Shown: positions 31,527-40,080 of the stretch, one piece after another
How the letters are laid out: each line of letters opens with the position of its first letter
Numbering within the stretch: position 1 is the first letter of the stretch
NCBI GenBank assembly: GCA_025360125.1
Contig: JANYCU010000009.1
Span: 1 to 64,000, forward strand
DNA length: 64,000 nucleotides
Origin: Armatimonadota bacterium
GTDB lineage: Bacteria > Armatimonadota > Fimbriimonadia > Fimbriimonadales > Fimbriimonadaceae
Direction: 5' to 3'
Made by a program: the position numbers and the translations under genes
Notes under the pieces: model-generated
What the model was told of the DNA's origin: nothing
Databases searched by the model: none
Seen by the model: the letters and a program-made list of their open reading frames with translations, nothing else

Positions 31527-32867
31527 ATGCTCGCGACAACAGGTGAGATTTTGGCCGCCTTAAGCAAAGCCCTCGACATGGTTGAGGGTCAGCCACTCGG
31601 TCATGCCTTCCGGACGTCGCGTATCGCTCACGAGATCGCTCGCCAAATTGGCTTGCCTCATGAGCAGCAAGTGGATGCGTTCTTCGCCTGTCTTATCAAA
31701 GACTCGGGTTGTTCCAACAATTCGGTTCGCATCCACAAGATTTTCGGCGGAGATGAATTACTGAAAAAGCAGGCGGTTAAGTTTGTCGACTGGAGCAATT
31801 CGCTTGACTCGATTAAGTACGCCCTGTCGCATATCGAGTGGGGGGATTCTGTCACTGACAAATTGAAAAAATTTGCCTCAATTGTTGGTCCGCCTAACAA
31901 AATCATGAATGAGGTGACCGAAGCACGGTGCACGAGGGGGGCTGCGATCGCACTTGAACTCGGATTTAATTTTCAAGTTGCCACCGCAATTCAGGCCCTG
32001 GATGAACATTGGGACGGCAAAGGATCACCAAAGGGACTCAAAGGCGATTCGATTCCCATTTTGGCCCAGATACTCTGCGTCGCCCAGACGATTGAGGTGT
32101 TCGTGACTACTTTTGGTGTCGAAGGGGCAAAAGTAATGATGACCGAACGCCAAGGAAGATGGTTTTCACCCGAAACCAGTTCAGCCGCAAACGCGGTTTT
32201 ATGCAATCTCCCCTTTTGGGACGACCATTTTTCACACGTGAAAGGCGAGATCGTACCGTTCCCCGTCGCGGAGGAAGACTTGGACCGCGACATGTCGTTG
32301 GACTCGGTTTGCCGCTGCTTTGCGCAAATTATTGATGCGAAGTCGACTTTTACGGGTGAGCATTCGACTCGGGTGACGCAATATGCAGTCGAACTGGCCC
32401 AATATTTTCAATTTGAAAAGGAGCGGTTGGTGACGCTGGAACACGCGGCTCTGCTTCACGATATTGGCAAATTGGGCGTATCCAATTCAATCCTGGAAAA
32501 GCCAGCGAGATTAGAGATCGCCGAGTTCGAAATGATCAAGAAGCATCCCCAAATGTCAGCTCAGATTCTTGGGCAGATCCGGGGATTTGAGCGGGTCACT
32601 GCCATCGCGGCTGCTCACCATGAACGACTTGATGGCAAGGGCTACTATCGAGGGCTCGAAGCGAACCAGCTGGATCTTGACATGCGAATCTTGACTGTTT
32701 CCGACGTGTTCGACGCTCTCACGGCTCGGCGGCCGTACCGCGAACCAATGTCTCCAGAAGACGCCATTGCGTTGATGCGAAAGGACGAAGAAACCGCATT
32801 TGACCCTTTGTGCCTCAGGGCATTAGAAGAGATTCATTTGGGAGGAGAAGTTAGACGGGCCGCCTAA
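31527..32867 (+). CDS. HD-GYP-type phosphodiesterase with a degenerate N-terminal HD domain
   Basis: 446 residues. The C-terminal domain (about 260-440) has HD catalysis residues GEHSTRV (277-283), HDIGKLG (311-317) and HHERLDGKGYYRG (364-376); the GYP signature reads GYY. The N-terminal half (about 5-200) repeats the fold (GHAFRTSRIAHEIARQIGL, then HWDGKGSPKGLKG) but the HDIG position reads KDSG (58-61), so it should not bind metal. HD-GYP enzymes hydrolyse cyclic di-GMP; with GYY instead of GYP the nucleotide specificity is uncertain. Cytoplasmic. A GGDEF cyclase is at 59243. Confidence 0.8.
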   Translation: MLATTGEILAALSKALDMVEGQPLGHAFRTSRIAHEIARQIGLPHEQQVDAFFACLIKDSGCSNNSVRIHKIFGGDELLKKQAVKFVDWSNSLDSIKYALSHIEWGDSVTDKLKKFASIVGPPNKIMNEVTEARCTRGAAIALELGFNFQVATAIQALDEHWDGKGSPKGLKGDSIPILAQILCVAQTIEVFVTTFGVEGAKVMMTERQGRWFSPETSSAANAVLCNLPFWDDHFSHVKGEIVPFPVAEEDLDRDMSLDSVCRCFAQIIDAKSTFTGEHSTRVTQYAVELAQYFQFEKERLVTLEHAALLHDIGKLGVSNSILEKPARLEIAEFEMIKKHPQMSAQILGQIRGFERVTAIAAAHHERLDGKGYYRGLEANQLDLDMRILTVSDVFDALTARRPYREPMSPEDAIALMRKDEETAFDPLCLRALEEIHLGGEVRRAA

Positions 32868-32901
32868 TTCACTCTGAGAACGAAACGAAAGGAATCACGC
32901 G

Positions 32902-32907
32902 TACAAT
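32902..32907 (+). promoter_or_regulatory. -10 box before the 32916 gene
   Basis: TACAAT ends eight bases before ATG 32916, again pointing to a leaderless transcript. Confidence 0.5.
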
Positions 32908-32915
32908 ATTTCTAT

Positions 32916-33962
32916 ATGCACGCTACGGTGGTTGGAGTTATATTGGGCCTAGTGTCTAATGTGGCAGCTTGGGCTTCGCCAACGGAGGTTCGTGACAGAG
33001 TCGTCGTCAAATACACGGTCTTGACTCAGAAACTTGAGGCCGTTCCCAGCGCAAAAATTGTGATCGTTGGCCCAATTGGCTCCTTGTTTTTTCCCCAGGC
33101 ACGAGTCACTGATGACAAGGGCAAGCTTGAATTGCAATTGGTTACGGGGGAGTATTACTTCTTCATCGAAGAGCCAACCATTGGCTATGCTTACAACCAC
33201 TTTCACATCAAAGAAGGAGTGGAAATCGATGCTCCGTTGGTACCTTTTTCAAATCCACCTGAATTGACCGTCTATACGTTCGACCGAGACACATCGGCAC
33301 CCCTTTTCAACATCAACGTTAGCGCAACGCTTCCGATGGGAAAATCCGTCTCAGGAACTTCGAGTTCGGGAACCTATTCAATCCCATTCGATTGGAATGA
33401 TCCGGCCGCTGGTTTGACTGTGACCATCCAGCATGCAAAGTACGATGACTTTCAAAAGGTTTACGACCAGCCTCGCTCGTCATTCTGGCTGGTACCAATG
33501 ACCAAAGGCACCAAACGAGTGAGGCAAACACCCAAGCCCGCGGAACCCGAAAAGGTTCCACCACCCATAACCAAGCCAGCCCAAAAAATCGATCCAATTC
33601 CAAGTGGTCCGCCGCCTAAAAAAGTGGACACCAATGCCATAAAATTGGGTGGATATATACAAATGGCATCGAAGAACTATGCTGTGATTGGCGCCAAGTC
33701 GACGGTCCTCGTAAACATTCGCTATTCGGGGGGAACGCAATCGAAATTGCCGGGAAATATCCTTGTTGCGGTGAAGAACCCGAAAGGCAAAGTGATCACC
33801 ACGCAAACGTTCTCTACGTCTTTAGTGCTTAACAAATCAATGGGATACAGATTCGACGTGAAGCCGGACATGGTGGGCAAATTTACGGTGAGTGTCGATG
33901 CGACCGGAGACGGATCGGCAAAGTGGAACGGGACATTCACGTTTACCGCCAACGCTAAGTAG
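32916..33962 (+). CDS. Secreted multidomain beta protein with Pro-rich linker
   Basis: 348 residues with a signal peptide (MHATVVGVILGLVSNVAAWA). Carboxypeptidase-regulatory or Ig-like strands occupy about 20-195, including LVTGEYYFFIEEPTIGYAY. A proline-rich linker follows (about 203-240, TPKPAEPEKVPPPITKPAQK). The C-terminal domain (245-348) has MGYRFDVKPDMVGKFTVSVDATGDG, an Ig-like pattern. No catalytic signature. Probably periplasmic or at the surface. Its stop overlaps the convergent pafA-like gene by eight bases. Confidence 0.6.
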   Translation: MHATVVGVILGLVSNVAAWASPTEVRDRVVVKYTVLTQKLEAVPSAKIVIVGPIGSLFFPQARVTDDKGKLELQLVTGEYYFFIEEPTIGYAYNHFHIKEGVEIDAPLVPFSNPPELTVYTFDRDTSAPLFNINVSATLPMGKSVSGTSSSGTYSIPFDWNDPAAGLTVTIQHAKYDDFQKVYDQPRSSFWLVPMTKGTKRVRQTPKPAEPEKVPPPITKPAQKIDPIPSGPPPKKVDTNAIKLGGYIQMASKNYAVIGAKSTVLVNIRYSGGTQSKLPGNILVAVKNPKGKVITTQTFSTSLVLNKSMGYRFDVKPDMVGKFTVSVDATGDGSAKWNGTFTFTANAK

Positions 33963-35433
33963 GTTCGAAGATCGGGTTGCCCCACTGATCCCACGGGTTT
34001 TCGTAGGTATCAAATGGATTGCTCAGGTCGACAAATTTCTGACGATCAACCTGTGCATAGTTCCAATCAAAGGCATAAATCGGAGTTCCCTTTCGCTTCG
34101 TGACCATTTCGACGAGCTTGCCACGACCGTACGCCCGCGTATCCGACGGTGGATCGGTTTGGGCCACCATCACGTCAACTTCTTTAAGAATCCGTCGCGG
34201 ATTTAGCCCGTAGAAAAGCGATTGGGCAGGATCGATGTTGTGGTATTCCAAATCAACCGAATGTAAGGCATCGTCACTCCAATCAGTTCCCTCTTCGGCG
34301 ATGTACTGCTCACAAATCTTCTTCTTGGCGACCCAATCCAGCCGATCATCCATCACCATCGGGTCTATTTCTAATTGGTCAAGGGTTGCCTTCCATTCGG
34401 CCAATATCCAATCAGTCTGTTCGCTCTCGCCCGCCAAGCATTCCGCGGCTTCCAAAAATTTTCTCTGAACCGCAATCGCATTCGAACGTGAACCGTCGAT
34501 CATTTCGACTTCCCATTGGTAAGTTTCATCGCGCGAAATTTCTCGAATCGCAGACAGCGGGTTCGCCAGCAAACTCGAAGCATCAATCAGGCCCGCTTCG
34601 CAGACTCGAATCGTTAACATCGTCGCCCCAATCTTAAGGGCATAGGCGTACTCGTTCTGATTGGCTTCGCCAAACAAAATGTGAAGCCTAGTCATGCCGT
34701 TTTGTGAGTACATCGTCTCCCATTTCGGATTAATCAGCGCGCGATTGAACCGCACCCGTGAGGCAATCGTCTTGAGGATATGATCGGACCGTTGGGATAG
34801 CTGGAATTTCACGGTTGGATCAGCCATCACCCCATAGACATGCGAAACCCAGATGTAATCAATCGGGTTCTGATCCATTTGCTGACTTGTGGGAGGGGCA
34901 CCCTCATAAAGAATGTGGCCCCCAACCCGCCCAACCCCCGCATAAATCTGTCGAGTCACCAGAAAAGGCACCAGGAAATTGATGTTCCCATTCATCAGTT
35001 CTTCCTGAGCTTGAACCAAGTAATTTTCGTGACAACCAAACGTATGGCCGCCAAAGTGGTCAATAGAGTTGTTGTAGATCGCCACCGATTCTTGGAGGCG
35101 CAGGTCTTTAATTGCCTGAACAATCAGCCTTTGCCCGGCTCGATCATTGGCAACCAAATCCTTGAGCGACTGGCATTCAGCGGTCGCGTATTCGAGGTGG
35201 GACCCAACCGCATCAACATAAAGCCGCGCTCCGTTGCAAAGAAATCCGCCGCTTTGGGCAGGCTCAAACACATCGTCCCGGGCGTGATAATCGATGGCGC
35301 CAACCTTACGTTCGAAGAACAAATAGTCTTTAAGCGCCTCAACAACGTCCTCGGGTCGTCCAAGGTCTTCGTCCATGACCAAGCAACCAAACTCGGTCTC
35401 GACTCCAAAAACTCGCTGGCTAGGGGGATTCAC
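33955..35433 (-). CDS. pafA: PafA-like ligase for Pup/UBact (orphan)
   Basis: 492 residues from GTG 35433 (a longer frame to 35511 has no homology). The opening RVFGVETEFG is the PafA/Dop glutamine-synthetase-like start. FLCNGARLYVDAVGSHLEYATAECQSL follows PafA ([22 protein letters not shown]) rather than Dop. YNNSIDHFGGHTFGCHENYLV, FLVTRQIYAGVGRVG, FQLSQRSDHI, and the later VDLEYHNID are also PafA-like. PafA joins the C-terminal Glu of a ubiquitin-like modifier to lysines using ATP. No Pup/UBact gene, Mpa/ARC ATPase, Dop or proteasome subunit is seen nearby. It has an insert around ILYEGAPPTSQQMDQNPID compared with actinobacterial PafA. Confidence 0.8.
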   Translation of the reverse strand: MNPPSQRVFGVETEFGCLVMDEDLGRPEDVVEALKDYLFFERKVGAIDYHARDDVFEPAQSGGFLCNGARLYVDAVGSHLEYATAECQSLKDLVANDRAGQRLIVQAIKDLRLQESVAIYNNSIDHFGGHTFGCHENYLVQAQEELMNGNINFLVPFLVTRQIYAGVGRVGGHILYEGAPPTSQQMDQNPIDYIWVSHVYGVMADPTVKFQLSQRSDHILKTIASRVRFNRALINPKWETMYSQNGMTRLHILFGEANQNEYAYALKIGATMLTIRVCEAGLIDASSLLANPLSAIREISRDETYQWEVEMIDGSRSNAIAVQRKFLEAAECLAGESEQTDWILAEWKATLDQLEIDPMVMDDRLDWVAKKKICEQYIAEEGTDWSDDALHSVDLEYHNIDPAQSLFYGLNPRRILKEVDVMVAQTDPPSDTRAYGRGKLVEMVTKRKGTPIYAFDWNYAQVDRQKFVDLSNPFDTYENPWDQWGNPIFEPT

Positions 35434-35555
35434 GTTGCTATGTTCTACTACGCAATGGCAATACACAATGTTCTGGCCATTGTTCTGCATCAAATGGTGG
35501 TGCAATCTCATAAAGAGAACTGGACGCCTTGTTTTCCAGTTCTGAAACCGACAAA

Positions 35556-35584
35556 AAAGTCCCTCGATTAATCGAGGGACTTTT
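35556..35584 (-). terminator. Terminator between the outer-membrane protein gene and pafA
   Basis: Near-perfect palindrome AAGTCCCTCGATTAATCGAGGGACTT with T-runs on both sides (AAAAAA at 35553-35558 on plus). It isolates pafA from the upstream minus-strand gene. Confidence 0.8.
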
Positions 35585-35624
35585 CGTTCACCAGAAAGAA
35601 CCTTTCTAGCTGGTCAAGCTCTGT

Positions 35625-36137
35625 TTAGAAGTGCTTGGAATAGACGAGGCCAACTGTGTTTGGTACCACACCTTGGATGCTTTGGCTAACTCGGAGAACC
35701 AATTCCAATGATGCAGAATTATTGATGTTTACACCGAGCAAGAATGTGGCACCGCCAACAGTCTTGGTTCGAGATGTGCTGCTCGAAGTAGAAACTCGGT
35801 TGCTCATGACACCAGCTCCAAAACCGAAGTAGTTTTGGTTTCCACCTTCTTGACCGCTGGAAAGAGGTGCTCGGTAAACGAACATTCCTGAAGTTGACTC
35901 AAGTTTGTTGCCAAAGTTGGTGTGAGAGTCAAAGTTGAGGTCCAAGCTAAGACCACGGTGAAGGTGTGAAAGGTCGTAACCAAGTCCAGCAGTAAAACCT
36001 TCAAACTTGAGGTTGTTAACAGAATTGCTGTCTGCGAGACCGCTGAATCCAGCTCGAAGAGTCCATGGTGAAGATTGGGCTTGCGCGCTGACTGCAACAA
36101 GGATGCCGAGTGGTGTTAGGATTGTAGAGAGTTTCAT
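35625..36137 (-). CDS. Outer-membrane-type beta-barrel protein
   Basis: 170 residues from ATG 36137 (MKLSTILTPLGILVAVSAQAQS is a good signal peptide). The mature part alternates polar and hydrophobic residues, with aromatic belts (GFTAGLGYDLSHL, NYFGFGAGVMSN) and ends in Phe (VGLVYSKHF), the C-terminal signal for BAM-dependent insertion. This supports a Gram-negative envelope. No family assigned. A terminator follows. Confidence 0.7.
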   Translation of the reverse strand: MKLSTILTPLGILVAVSAQAQSSPWTLRAGFSGLADSNSVNNLKFEGFTAGLGYDLSHLHRGLSLDLNFDSHTNFGNKLESTSGMFVYRAPLSSGQEGGNQNYFGFGAGVMSNRVSTSSSTSRTKTVGGATFLLGVNINNSASLELVLRVSQSIQGVVPNTVGLVYSKHF

Positions 36138-36166
36138 GATTTCCAACGCTAATGCGAACCAATAGT

Positions 36167-37849
36167 TTAACCGTTTTTTAAGTTCTCCGTCAACCTGACA
36201 ATATTACGCTTGGTTAGGAAGGCCAGGACGTAGTAGCCATCGGTAAATTTACGGGGTTGTAGGGCCTCGATAATTTGCCTCACCGATTTTGGTCCGTGGC
36301 GGACGATGCTTAGCACTTCGATAATATCTTGCGGTCTTGCGAGCATAGAAACCTCTTCGTAAACGGCCATTTCCATCTTGCCAGAAAGGAGCAAATTTCC
36401 AGTTTCGGTAAGTTCAATCATGTCCGAATCTTGCACTGTTCTCGAACCCAAAGGAGGCAATAGTCGTTCGAAATCGGTGGGCATCATGAGTTGACCAGCT
36501 TGTTGACGACGAGCTTCGCGAACGGCTTCAGACTCCAGTTTTGCTTCGGCTACTTGAGTCCTAAGGGTTTCTAATATTCGATTATTAATGTGAGTGCTTG
36601 TAAAAGCTTTCGATGTCTCTAATGCCCCTTCGCTAAGCCGCTTTCTTAGGTCTGAATCATGTAAGAGTTGATCTAATTTCTCGATCAATACCGCTTGATC
36701 GAGGACAATGCACTGGGCGAGTAGCATGCTTTCGATCCCAAATCCCGTGACAGGGCTAAATGCTCCGATTCGGCTTGAGCCGGGGAACCAGTGAGTAGGG
36801 ATAAACATGCCGTTGACTCCTTCTCGCACCGCTTCCCGCATGCCATCCCAATCGGAAACAAGCGCGGGCAATCCACACGCCATAGCTTCTATCGGGGCAA
36901 TACCGAGCCCTTCAGTCGGGTTGTCGCACGGAAGCACGAAGAAATCAGCTACCCACATTCTCTTCGGCACTTCTTCGGGTGGACACGGCCCTAGCAATCT
37001 ACATCGGTCGTCGATCTTGGCATCGCGCAGCCATTCGGCGATTTTGTCATATGCGGTTTCGGTACTTTGAGGACCGCCAATCACCAACCAATCGTTTGGT
37101 CCGGAGCACGCGGCAAAGGCTTGGATAAAGGGAATGATGTCGGCCTTGCTATGAGGGCCAACCCGCGAGTGGTAAATGGCAACATTGGCATTTTGGGGAA
37201 TGCCCATTCGACTCCTTGATTCCCATCGCTCGTGATCAATTGGGGGTCGAAATCTCGAGACGTCGATGGGTCTTTGAATGACATCTAAACGAAAGGGTGG
37301 TTCCGAACAACCAAGTTCGGCGAAGACTCTGAGCAAGAATTCTTTCATCGATTGGCTGATGCACTGGATGCTGTCGTATGGAACTGGCGATGCAGCGAGA
37401 ACCGACTTTACCGACTGCCAGAGGTTTTGAGTGCTGATTACATGGGTATCGACGCTGTGAGCGATTGGTCCCTGGGCAAATGCGTCACGAAGGTATCGGT
37501 CTCGGGCCATAAACATGGGGTCTAGCGAGCGAAGAACGCGCGGAATTCCGTCGGCCCAAACATCGGCGATGCTGTGGAAGGGATAGAAGCTAAGTTTGCC
37601 TTTGCCTCGGCTTTCGGGGTCGAGCAAATGGAGGGCGGACTTCTGAATGATCTCGTGCTCGGACATCACATCTGGCGGCAGGAAGACTTCGAGGGCCTCT
37701 ATTTCTGGCGAATTGGCTGCCCAACGCAAAAAGCGAGTTGTGCCAAGAAAGGCGCCGTGCAGGTTTTCTCCGGTCGGAGGATTTAAGTAGGTGCAGTCGG
37801 CCAGGACGATACTGATTCGCACGGATAAAGGATGACATCTTTGGCCCAA
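36167..37849 (-). CDS. GT4-type glycosyltransferase with C-terminal winged-helix-like domain
   Basis: 560 residues. The GT-B fold is seen: N-terminal half to about 230, then VIYHSRVGPHSKADIIPF, LLGPCPPEEVPKRMWVADFFVLPCDNPTEGLGIAPIEAMACGLPALV, where Glu-x7-Glu (TEGLGIAPIE) is the catalytic and nucleotide-binding motif of GT4. The C-terminal ~90 residues (SKMEMAVYEEVSMLARPQDIIEVLSIVRHGPKSVRQIIEALQPRKFTDGYYVLAFLTKRNIVRLTE in two pieces) look like a winged helix, an unusual addition. Acceptor unknown. A start at the internal GTG (V10) is possible. Confidence 0.75.
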   Translation of the reverse strand: MGQRCHPLSVRISIVLADCTYLNPPTGENLHGAFLGTTRFLRWAANSPEIEALEVFLPPDVMSEHEIIQKSALHLLDPESRGKGKLSFYPFHSIADVWADGIPRVLRSLDPMFMARDRYLRDAFAQGPIAHSVDTHVISTQNLWQSVKSVLAASPVPYDSIQCISQSMKEFLLRVFAELGCSEPPFRLDVIQRPIDVSRFRPPIDHERWESRSRMGIPQNANVAIYHSRVGPHSKADIIPFIQAFAACSGPNDWLVIGGPQSTETAYDKIAEWLRDAKIDDRCRLLGPCPPEEVPKRMWVADFFVLPCDNPTEGLGIAPIEAMACGLPALVSDWDGMREAVREGVNGMFIPTHWFPGSSRIGAFSPVTGFGIESMLLAQCIVLDQAVLIEKLDQLLHDSDLRKRLSEGALETSKAFTSTHINNRILETLRTQVAEAKLESEAVREARRQQAGQLMMPTDFERLLPPLGSRTVQDSDMIELTETGNLLLSGKMEMAVYEEVSMLARPQDIIEVLSIVRHGPKSVRQIIEALQPRKFTDGYYVLAFLTKRNIVRLTENLKNG

Positions 37850-37889
37850 GATTTGTGTCTCGGACTTACTTGCCTATCCTGACGGAGAA

Positions 37890-38570
37890 TCAGAGCAAGG
37901 GTCTTTTCTTAATGTCTGGCCATTTCCGAGGGAAAAATGGCGGAGTTTGGCGATTCTTTTTGAAAATCGGAAAAGCCCGCATCACATCGGTTCCCGGTAT
38001 GAGCTGTTCTCGTGTCTCAATCAAATCGAGCCCGAGCTTTGTCCAATCACCGCTCGTCAAATCATCCGACGGAGTCCGCATCGGTATAAAATATCCACCA
38101 ATCTTAACTTGGGCCGCGGAAATCTCAAGCTGAATTCCAAATGGCGCCACGGCTCGTCCGGTTACTGCATCAAACCGCTGACGCTCTTTCACTTCTTCGG
38201 CCCGAATGTGCTCAATCGTCAAATTGTCTCGGCGATGCCGATCCAAAAATCCCAGCATCTTTCCGTTGGCATCTAATGCAGTCACGGTCATTTCCGGAAA
38301 AGCCAAAGCAATCGGCCAACTAGGAAATCCTGGGCCACAGCCAATATCCAAAATTGAAGCACCAGGAACCAAATCTGAAATGATCTTGCCTACGATGATC
38401 GAATCGAGAAAGTGCCGGATGTAGCAATCCTCTTTTGGCACCCTCGTCAGGTTCATGACTTCGTTTGCTTCGTACAGGTCTTCTTCGAAGTATTCAAACT
38501 CTGCGAGTTGCTCCTCCGACAAACTGATTCCCAGTTCTCCACAGGCCGCACTCAAAGCAATTCGATTCAT
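37890..38570 (-). CDS. rsmG: 16S rRNA (guanine527-N7)-methyltransferase
   Basis: 226 residues, normal length. SAM motif ILDIGCGPGFPSWPIAL (about 73-89), preceded by the RsmG-specific NLTRVPKEDCYIRHFLDSI, and motif AVTGRAVAPF in the middle. It methylates G527 of 16S rRNA; loss gives streptomycin resistance in other bacteria. mnmG, its common neighbour, is absent. Its start is five bases from a possible divergent ATG at 38576. Confidence 0.9.
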   Translation of the reverse strand: MNRIALSAACGELGISLSEEQLAEFEYFEEDLYEANEVMNLTRVPKEDCYIRHFLDSIIVGKIISDLVPGASILDIGCGPGFPSWPIALAFPEMTVTALDANGKMLGFLDRHRRDNLTIEHIRAEEVKERQRFDAVTGRAVAPFGIQLEISAAQVKIGGYFIPMRTPSDDLTSGDWTKLGLDLIETREQLIPGTDVMRAFPIFKKNRQTPPFFPRKWPDIKKRPLL

Positions 38571-38638
38571 TAATCATGAGTGTATCTCGCATTCGCGCGT
38601 CGCCATTGGTATGGTTCTTGCGGATTAGACCGTTAAGG

Positions 38639-39592
38639 ATGGTTTCTGCACTGATTTGCTTAGTAAGTACGGGGTTTTCAAATGCTCATATATTAATGAT
38701 TCCTCGGGTTCAGGGGCTTCCCTCGCCTCACCCACTTGCAATCTCTGCCGACGGAAAGACTGTAGTCGGTCAATTTGCCCCTGGATCCCCTTTTACTTGG
38801 CGGGGCGGCGAAACTGCCCGGTTTAAACCATCCTCCAATCCAAACATCCTCGACCAATTTGCTCAGGGAGTTTCGGCCAACGGGAAAATTATTGTTGGCA
38901 AGGCGAATGGAGCCTACATTTGGGTCAAATCAAAAGGAATGAGGTCCATTGGCGGTCCAACTTCGTATGCTTACGCCACAAGTGAGGATGGCTCTGTCGT
39001 CGCGTGTCAAGAAGAAGGAAAGAAAGAATACCGAGGCTATCTTTGGTCGGTAACTGGCACAATTAAGCTTGAAACCTTCGCTCCAACTTGCCTTTCCGGC
39101 AACGGAAAAGTCGCAGCAGGAATCCGTACCGAACACGGCTCAGTCCGAGCATTTCACTTTCACAATCAAGTTTCCGAGGAGCTACCACTGCCTGAGGAAT
39201 TCACCGACTCCGCGGCTTATGCCGTCAATAAAGATGGCACTTGTATTGTTGGAGATGCGTTCAATTCAGCGGGAACATTTGCTGCAGTGTGGAACAAGGG
39301 CGTTTTTACCAAATTAGACAATTTGGCCCAACAAGAAACCGTCGCCAAAGCCGTCACTCGTGATGGCACCATCATCGGCGGGTATGCAGGATCGGAAGCT
39401 GTCGTTTGGACTAGCGAAGGAAAAGCGAACTATCTTGAATTGATCCTCAAGCACGCTGGCGCAAATACTACTGGCTGGAAATTTGAAAGCATCAACGGAA
39501 TTTCTCGCGTGGGCGACACTGTCTACTTGACGGGTTGGGGGCACTTCAATGGCCGCGACGCTGGCTACTATGCCCGATTTCACGTCGATTAG
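38639..39592 (+). CDS. Secreted HAF-repeat beta-propeller protein
   Basis: 317 residues from ATG 38639, preferred over 38576 because it starts a signal peptide (MVSALICLVSTGFSNA), has AAGG before it and leaves room for the divergent rsmG start. The body repeats the HAF-like pattern: LAISADGKTVVGQF, GVSANGKIIVGKA, ATSEDGSVVACQ, CLSGNGKVAAGI, AVNKDGTCIVGDA, AVTRDGTIIGGYA, each about 45-50 residues, which should form a propeller. Such extracellular repeat proteins have no known enzymatic role. Confidence 0.7.
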   Translation: MVSALICLVSTGFSNAHILMIPRVQGLPSPHPLAISADGKTVVGQFAPGSPFTWRGGETARFKPSSNPNILDQFAQGVSANGKIIVGKANGAYIWVKSKGMRSIGGPTSYAYATSEDGSVVACQEEGKKEYRGYLWSVTGTIKLETFAPTCLSGNGKVAAGIRTEHGSVRAFHFHNQVSEELPLPEEFTDSAAYAVNKDGTCIVGDAFNSAGTFAAVWNKGVFTKLDNLAQQETVAKAVTRDGTIIGGYAGSEAVVWTSEGKANYLELILKHAGANTTGWKFESINGISRVGDTVYLTGWGHFNGRDAGYYARFHVD

Positions 39593-39617
39593 CAAAACCT
39601 AAAGCCCCAAAAAGGTG

Positions 39618-39623
39618 TATAAC
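39618..39623 (+). promoter_or_regulatory. -10 box before the lipoprotein gene
   Basis: TATAAC ends five bases before ATG 39629, consistent with a leaderless transcript. Confidence 0.55.
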
Positions 39624-39628
39624 GAGGC

Positions 39629-40029
39629 ATGCGCATTTTAAGATTGTTGCCGTTAGCCCTTGTTTGCCTGGTTGGTTGTGCCAGAGGACCAGCATTCGTC
39701 GGAAAATGGACCATGACGATGCCGGAGGAACGGTCGGCATGGAATTTACATCGAATACCTTTAAGCAAATCACTGATGCAAGTGGAATGCATATGGAAGC
39801 ATCAGGAACTTACGTCTATGATGGCAAGAAGATGACCATGACGCTCACCGATATCAAAGTGCCAGATCAACTAAAAGCATTTGCAAAACCAGAAGATATC
39901 GCCAAAGCCAAGGCAACTCCTTCGGTAGTTGAAGTAAAACTCGAAGAAGAAAAATTGACATTGACTCCAACGGGCGGGGCAGCGTCAATGGGTGCTGCTG
40001 CAGGTGGCACCTTCACACGAGTAAAATAA
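39629..40029 (+). pseudogene. Lipoprotein gene with a single-base frameshift
   Basis: The frame from ATG 39629 gives a lipoprotein signal (MRILRLLPLALVCLVGC, lipobox LVGC) and GPAFVGKWTMTM, and then loses sense near 39725. The next frame (+2) continues in protein-like sequence: GGTVGMEFTSNTFKQITDASG and onward to stop 40029, with alternating beta pattern (GTYVYDGKKMTMTLTDIKVP) and a Gly/Ala-rich C-terminus. Joined, they make about 133 residues. One lost base around 39720-39727 explains it, either a real mutation or a sequencing error. It is followed by a bidirectional terminator. Confidence 0.65.
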
Positions 40030-40040
40030 TCTCAGTCAAT

Positions 40041-40080
40041 AAGAAGGTCCATTGAGTTTCAATGGACCTTCTTCTCTTTT
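40041..40080. terminator. Bidirectional terminator
   Basis: AAGAAGGTCCATTG pairs with CAATGGACCTTCTT across a 5-base loop (40041-40073), followed by CTCTTTT on plus and preceded by AATAAG on the other side. It lies between the frameshifted lipoprotein gene and the convergent acyl-CoA dehydrogenase gene. Confidence 0.85.

Noticed and set aside
35434-35511. 26-residue N-terminal extension of the PafA-like gene
   Set aside because: The extension has no homology to the family, and the GTG at 35433 gives the expected PafA start.
38576-38638. Earlier ATG for the HAF-repeat gene
   Set aside because: Only five bases from the divergent rsmG start and giving no signal peptide at the right place; ATG 38639 fits both.
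39535-39720. Reading frame upstream of the frameshifted lipoprotein in the second frame
   Set aside because: It overlaps the end of the HAF gene and encodes Arg/Trp-rich nonsense before joining the real C-terminal frame.
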